From contig OY720347.1 in assembly GCA_963082975.1 (NCBI GenBank), forward strand, positions 27,248,221 through 27,312,220: 64,000 nucleotides of DNA. Reading direction: 5' to 3'. Made by a program: the position numbers and the translations under genes. The stretch comes from Labia minor. Its lineage: Eukaryota > Arthropoda > Insecta > Dermaptera > Spongiphoridae. Of this stretch, positions 57,320 through 64,000 are shown in pieces; position 1 is the stretch's first letter, and each line of letters opens with the position of its first letter. The notes under the pieces are model-generated. The model made no database searches, was not told where the DNA came from, and saw nothing but the letters and a program-made list of their open reading frames with translations.

Positions 57320-60300
57320 GGTCTTCTGGAATATTTTCATTCTGAATCAACCTTTCCAAATACCCCTCGTTAGGTCTCGAATATATTTATTTCTAAATTC
57401 CAGTTGACATAATTCTTCTTTAATTATTCAATTCAGTATAATATATACTAGTATCTACATAAATATATAGGTATATATTTTTAATTAAATTCATAAAGAA
57501 CTCTAATTAATTACATTTCAAAACTTTAAAATATAATTGTAAAACTTTACAAGAGTGAAATTTGAAATAATTAGTTGATGTATTAATAATATTTTTATTT
57601 TAATAATTTATTCATTGAAAAACTTTTACATTAAAACCACGAGTATATTATATTTATAAAAAAAAAATTGTCTTTAAAACTTAGTAGATCTTGATAAAAA
57701 AAAACACATTTTATGGAAACGGAATACCATTTGGAAATTTCTGTTCTCGTATTAAGTCGTCAAGTAATGTGTCGAAAAATCATTCATTAATATTCATGTC
57801 GTTTCACCATTCAGTAGCATCCAAAATAGATTCAACGTTTGACAAATTTCTATCGCCACTTGGCTCTTTTGTGTTCAACATATGTCTGAAAATATTCCTA
57901 AAATTCGATTGGTTTATTCAATTAATCATTAGACTTTGAAATTTTTTTTTCTATGAGAAAAACTATCATTCTATACAAATAATGAAAGATTGGAAAGATT
58001 GCTTTCATCTTATTTTGTTATGATGAAAGATTTTCTTTTGTTAATGATTAATGATTTTGAAGTCTTTCTACGAACATTATAGATGCATCTATATTAAAAA
58101 ATATTTTTCTTATTAATCAAACAGGAAATCCAAATTGAAATTGGGTAGAGGAAGAATATGTTGAGATGATAATTTAAATTCAGATATGAATGAATTAGGA
58201 GAGAATAGAAATTGGATGGATGAGGGCCAATATAGGAATGATTGGATCAATTTAGATGTGGAACTTTCAAGTTTTGTTATCTTCATAATGATAGAAAGAT
58301 AAATTATACTATATTTTGAAAATTTTTCTTGAAAGAAAGTTTCTTATATATTAATTTTGGTGGAGAAAAGGTTGCATATTCTAATCTCCATCCAGCTTTA
58401 CCCATTTCAAAAAATAATTAATATTAATAGAATTCAGCAACCATTAGGGTTTTCTGAATTTTAAGATATAAAAATGTTTCTAAATACTATTTGTCAAACT
58501 TAATCCGAAAAGGATTGTTGGTAAAGAACTATGTAAGATAACGTTTTAAGATCCCAAGAATTTATAGTATGAAGTCTGTCAGTTTATGTGAGTTTGTTGA
58601 TAAATGCTTTAACTTCTCTCTAGAGCGTTTGACCAAATGAATTAAAAATTGTTTTTATTTCATGAATTTATCTGTAATTAATAATTTATTAGGATGTTTA
58701 ATCTAAGCTCATTTATTTGTATTGTCAGAAGTTTTATTCTTTAAGTATATTTTCAATTTCATGTTGAATACAAATTTTGAATTTTTTATTAATTTGTTGT
58801 GTTTTTAACACTCGTCCACAGTAGCAAGGGCATTTGAACTACGTTCTGATGTAAATTTATCATTTTAGTTATGTTTATCTATAATATGTAAATATGGATC
58901 CATACGTATCTATATAATGACCTTAATTTAGTTTTTTAAAAAATGTATATTTTAAATGATGCAATTCGATCGTAAAATTGTGTATACACTAAAAATGTAT
59001 ATTTTCTATAAAGTATCAATTTTATTTTTTGGACTTATTTTTTAAGTTAAGTCTTGTGCACGTTTCCCTATATCTACAATTTTTAATATATATATGAACA
59101 CAAAAACCTTTTGGTTATAATTTGTATATTTTAATCAAGATTAAAGTAATATTATTAAAAATATAAATCTATTTTTTCGAAAAGAAAGTTAGATATGTAT
59201 TACTTCAAATTGTATATCGAATATCTTAAAACATACATTTTTAGTAAGAATTGGTTGAAGAAAAATATTGTATTTTCATCCCAAAAATTCATTTAGACTA
59301 AACTAGCGATGCCTGAAGGAGGATTTGTGATAAACCTATTAGCTCTAATTCCTTTAAAGGCGTCTTGCCACAATTGTAACAGAATTGTAAAGGGATAAAT
59401 TTTCCTAAACCCTATTTCTATCGAAAAAAACTCGTCTGTGTGCTTCCTTTATCCATTATATAAAAATCTAAATTTGGTATCTATAAAAAATTAAATTTAG
59501 ATTATTTTCACATGATTTCATCTAATAGTTAAAGTATAGGATCTAATAACTAATCTTGTAAATCTTGATTGAATTTGATAAGAAGGATTGTGTAGGAATA
59601 ATATTATTAAATTTTATGGGGGAATTATTTATTAAATGATAGAGGCAAGACAATTCTCTAAACAAATATAGAAAATTATATAATATATAGTTTAAATCAA
59701 TTAGCTAGATTAGATTTTTTACATTTTTATTTATGACCAATTGCTGACTTCTTTAATCCTAATGTTCTCCTTAGTCGATAATTTATTCAAGAAAAAATAT
59801 TTATAGTATATATGTATATATATATATACTATAAATAAGTATTAACAATAATTCTTTCACTCCCTCTTAAATTTATTGTGAAATATACTACCTATTTTAG
59901 AATAAAACAAAGAAACAAAATTTAATCCATCGGAATTTTTATTAATAAATTTTGTCAAAATAAATAAAAAATAAATGAATAATTTATTTCGTTGATGAAC
60001 AATTTATTTTGTAGTAACCTATATAAAATCTAGAAAAGCTAATAAACCACTATATATATATATTTCCTATATAACCACTGTATATATACATTGTAGTGCC
60101 TATATAGGACAAAACAAAGAAAAGAATTTCTGGCATAAAAAAAAGAATAAATTTTATTGACATTGGGTATCGAAATTCTTAATAAGGAATAAAAATGGGA
60201 CAGAAACGTATAAAGAAGATTAAAGATAAATAATGAAGTAAGTTATATAATAAATACGAACAGGTCAAAAATAAATTATTTACTTTATATAGAATATATA

Positions 60301-61605
60301 ATATAACATTTCTCATCTCGTAACAAATTCAATTAAATTTCTAGATTTAATTCGCAAACAATATAAAATAAAGCACATAGAATATATGGTATTCAACATT
60401 CATTTTCATTATTAATGAATGTATAGAAGTGAAGTTGTGATAAAAGTTCAGATCTATTAAAGTTTTATTTTTATATGTTAAAAAAATTTTAAAGTAATTA
60501 TAAGGATACATGTATGTATATGTAAAATTTATGTATCAAAAAAAAAACAAAAAAAAACAAAACAAAAAAGAAAATAAACAATGAATAGGAAGGGTTGAAT
60601 TGAACTAAAATTATTTTTAATAAATTTTACTTTGATTGTTCGTGTGTTAATAAAATAAGTAAATAAAGAAAATATTGTTAAGTTCAATAAACTTAACTTA
60701 AAAAAATATACGATTTAATAACAATAATTTTTTCTGTGAAGATTCAAGTTTATTGATATATTTACTTTATGCGCATTTCAGTTGTTACTCTAGCATCAGA
60801 AGCATTATTCTTCTCTATTATTAAAACCTCAATTTCTTTGTAAATTTTATAATTAAATTTTTTCCAATAAAATTAAATAAATGTATCAGTTTAGAAAAAG
60901 ATCTATAAACAATAAATATCTTTTTTTTTGAAAAAAAAAATCTTTTTTCTGTTTAGAGATTTAGGATTATGAAATAAATAAAATCTCCAACTGTCGATAG
61001 ATGGAATGTTTATATTGAAAATTTATTGAATCTCCATACCGAATCCATATATACAAATTAAAAATAGCAATTAAAGACTACTTTTATATACTCATAGATA
61101 GGAGATAATTAAATTACATTAAATTCTACTATGTAATTGGAAATATTCAAATATTAATTAAAAAGATTTATTATTCATTTTTTACATTCATTTATGTTAA
61201 TTTAATTATTAATAGTGCTCAATACTCTTAAAAATCTATATTTAGTATATCTCTTATATAAATAATGTTTAATTGTAGAAATCTCTTAATAGGATTTATA
61301 TTAAACCCCACTTTTTTCATCTGATGATCAACCCACCCGAATCCGTTTGATTATAAATACACAATTCGTACTAATTCTGGCAATTCCAAGAATTGTTAAC
61401 ATGTAAATAAAATAAATTGTTTTAATTTCTAATAATACAATATTTAAATTGAAAAAAATGATAATTAAAATTTAAATTAAAATAATAATAACTGAATGTT
61501 ATCATTATAATTAATTTAATGAAATTATTTTAGTAGAAATAGATGGATATTTATAATATCACATATTTATAATATTATATAATATAATATCATACATATA
61601 TTCTA
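57320..61605. other. AT-rich stretch with one weak coding-like patch
   Basis: At 57,715-57,905 the minus strand reads NTKEPSGDRNLSNVESILDA, then EW, a stop, NDMNINE, and FFDTLLDDLIREQKFPNGIP in one frame with two stops; it looks like a decayed protein segment, family unknown. The rest has (TA)n near 59,814-59,828 and 60,050-60,062, and a (CAAAA)n-like run at 60,547-60,570. 59,300-59,400 is slightly richer. No gene recognised. Confidence 0.35.
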
Positions 61606-61639
61606 ATATTTTCGTGATCGCAATACTATCTCTGGCGAC
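61606..61639 (-). repeat. Family C repeat, 34-bp fragment C4
   Basis: TTTTCGTGATCGCAATACTA followed by TCTCTGGCGA is identical to the corresponding part of C1 (about 4,018-4,049). Only the terminal hairpin region is present. Confidence 0.6.
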
Positions 61640-64000
61640 ATAAAAATAATCATGATAAAAATTAATTTAATATTTTTGTTAGTATAATAATAAGAATAAT
61701 ATTGATAATTAGACTCTAAATTAGAAAATGATTATTAAAAAAATCAATTATTCAACCAAAAATTAGCATTTGGAAATAGACATGAAATCAAATTTCAGAA
61801 AATAACAAATAACAAATGAATAACAAAAAACTCTAGTTTGAAAAAATTTCAAATAGCGTTCCCTCTTCTATTAGAAAATTTTATATATTAAATCGGATTT
61901 TTATAATTATAGTTATTTATTATTCTTATTTAATTTTTTATCAAATTAATTAAATATAATTTGTAAAAATTGATCATAATTAACAAATGTTGAAAATATG
62001 ATACTCTATCATTGGAATAGAATAATTTGTTTATATATATAAACATTCGTAAAAAATTTATTAAAATATAAAAAAAAATCAATAAAATAATTAAATAATA
62101 ATATTAATAATAGTATATTTATAAACTTGAATTATTTAGAAATAGAAAATATCTCTTTTCATGGAAATAATATAATAAACAGTCGACTATTTTTAAAATC
62201 TATAATGGTTTCTAAGAATACGATGACATCGGATTGAAAAACTTCCTCTTCTTCAGGTTATTTTCTTTCTGCTTTTCAGACCATTTTCCCCACTCTAGTG
62301 ATACGCGTTGTATTTTAAAAATGTTTAATACATTTATCATCGTTTGTTGGTCCCCGGTGTCTTTCTCGTTAGCCTCTTTCATTCATTACTTCATTTAAGA
62401 TACTCCAGACATGATAAGATGAGTTAATTTCTTGCATATATATATATATATATAAGAACATACAAGTCAATACCATCCATAGAAGGGTTTTGGTCGGGCC
62501 TTTGGTGTCCCAAGATGACACATCTTCGGACAAAGGAATCGTTGTCCAACAAAAATTCCCAATTAAAAACAACCAAACAGACAAAGAAGAATTCTCGTTA
62601 TAATTTATCACTTCCCTTTTTTATATCCGAATTTTTTTTATAATTTCATTTAGAAATGTCAAATATTAATTAAAAATTATTTTTCAATTCAAATAAGAGA
62701 ATAAAATAATGTTTTGTTATAAATAAATCGAATTACAAATAAATAAATAAAATATTTTTTTAATTATTTAAAGCGAATAATTTATTCCTTTTGATATCCT
62801 AAAGAAGAAGAATATATCTTCTCTATATATAATAATATACTTTGTTCAATGAAACAGAGCAATAATAATTTATTTATGTTTATAAAAATTTCAGAATTTT
62901 CTCTAAATTTTCTTTTCTAGTTAAAAAAAAACTTAAGTAATTTCTTCTAAGTTCATGAAAATGAAAATTAAATATTCATATTCTTTGTTATAAAGGCAAT
63001 ATTGATTTTTATTTGTATTATAAAAAGATGAAAATAATTTCAATACTAGAAAATTAGGTGGAATGGTCTTGTGATTCTTTCTTTACAATTCATTCGTCAT
63101 TATAACAAGGATCACTTTGTTAATAAATTATTATTGTTCAAGCAAAGACAAAAGGCCTGGGTACATAGAACACATCAACTTTCAACTTGTTAAAATTTTC
63201 CCTCATTATTTTGAAATCAAAAGAAATAATAATTAAAAAAATGTACGAGTTGAGTATTGTAATTTTAATTTTTTTTTTAAGGTTCCTATGGTAATTTTTA
63301 TATTTATAATAATATAATCACAGAAAGTGATTTACAATTCATAGAAATATTAAAATTTTAATTTTAGCTTTAGGGACAAATTTCTATGTTTTTTATTTAT
63401 TTATTTATTTTTTTGTTTTAAGTTTGTATATATTATAACTTAAAGCCTTAGTAATGAGGCACAGAACGAAGTAATATTATTTCACTTTTATTTAAGAGTT
63501 CAAAATATTAAAAAATATCAAAAACAGAAGATGTATAAAATATAAATATAAATGATTTCAAATTGTATGAGGTATTTATTTGTCTTCACATTTCCTCACT
63601 AAATGTTTCTCTTAACTGAACATTATTTATAATACTAATAATTATTAGTACTAATTCTAATTTAAAATATGAAAATCATTATTTCTATTTTAATAATTTT
63701 AATTATTATGATGATATTAATAATAGTTTTGAATTTAAAGTTTGTTTGTCTTAACTAATCAATACAAGGCTAACAGACAATTTAATTAAAATTCAACAAA
63801 CTTAAGTGTAATTTAAAACTTTGGTTTATTATTGTTTGATTTCTATTTATTTTATTTTTAATATTTTTCGTGACAAATTTAAATCCACAATATAATATAA
63901 AAATAAAGCTATATATAAAAATAATTCTCTTTTCTGGTTAACTAATTATAAATAGAATTAAAAATTTTATAGTTAACTAAGGTAAATCATAAATCAAAAT
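61640..64000. other. AT-rich stretch with a more complex island at 62,180-62,640
   Basis: The island contains mixed-composition unique sequence (CGTTTGTTGGTCCCCGGTGT; AAGGGTTTTGGTCGGGCCTT) with a (TA)n at 62,437-62,454, and matches no repeat in this window. An 80-codon minus-strand frame (62,369-62,611) is hydrophobic but unrecognised. It could be host regulatory DNA. The remainder is featureless. Confidence 0.4.

Noticed and set aside
57079-57359. Overlapping minus-strand frames rich in G, R and P
   Set aside because: They cover the palindromic GC-rich interior of hAT MITE O.

Overview
The window is strongly AT-rich, repeat-laden eukaryotic nuclear DNA. It contains no intact protein-coding gene, rRNA or functional tRNA that I can support. 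The recognisable protein remnants all come from transposable elements: Jockey-, RTE- and R1-like non-LTR retrotransposons, Tc1 and mariner transposases, a hAT transposase C-terminus and a Helitron Rep domain. This mix, together with many short hAT-type MITEs, points to an arthropod and most likely an insect. The species cannot be named from the sequence alone.

Layout. 0-4.4 kb: AT-rich DNA, a hAT-like MITE, an RTE 3' end and a family C repeat. 4.9-7.6 kb: a stack of insertions, in which an old RTE LINE is split by a hAT element with an 8-bp target duplication, that hAT is itself split by a 5'-truncated Jockey LINE with a 19-bp target duplication, and the RTE end is joined to a Helitron 3' end. 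7.9-8.8 kb: a MITE and an inverted pair of Helitron-related ends. 10.5-11.5 kb: a hAT carrying a family A repeat. 13.1-14.0 kb: a pogo/Tigger-like element carrying a family C repeat. 14.7-22.5 kb: a cluster of family A and B repeats, including one self-nested copy, plus a hAT and a mariner fragment. 24.3-29.7 kb: hAT, family C, Tc1 and a Helitron 3' end. 32-36.2 kb: MITE, RTE, mariner and a second self-nested family A locus. 36.57-36.77 kb: a GC- and CpG-rich island ending in a plausible splice donor, the best candidate for a host exon or promoter. 38.8-41.8 kb: a Helitron-RTE chimera, a duplicated repeat block and a hAT MITE. 44.6-45.5 kb: a decayed Helitron Rep domain. 47.7-50.5 kb: a long decayed Jockey-type LINE with a MITE inside its endonuclease domain. 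50.5-57.3 kb: hAT MITEs, hairpin repeats, an R1-like fragment and a tRNA-like sequence. 57.3-64 kb: mostly featureless AT-rich DNA.

The most distinctive signal is a set of short non-coding repeat families, called A, B and C here. All begin TTTTTAC followed by a terminal hairpin or palindromic head in B and C. They share a block order of head, GTCT/GTCC/GTAT microsatellite, and a GATTTTGATGAAATTTGGTA-like block, and A and B add a CCGGAAGT box. Family A also carries two TGACGTCA palindromes 12 bp apart, inserts into T-runs (one filled/empty site pair is visible), and has inserted into another family A copy at the same position at two loci. These look like non-autonomous elements and not a host gene system. 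I did not find a convincing undescribed protein-coding system.
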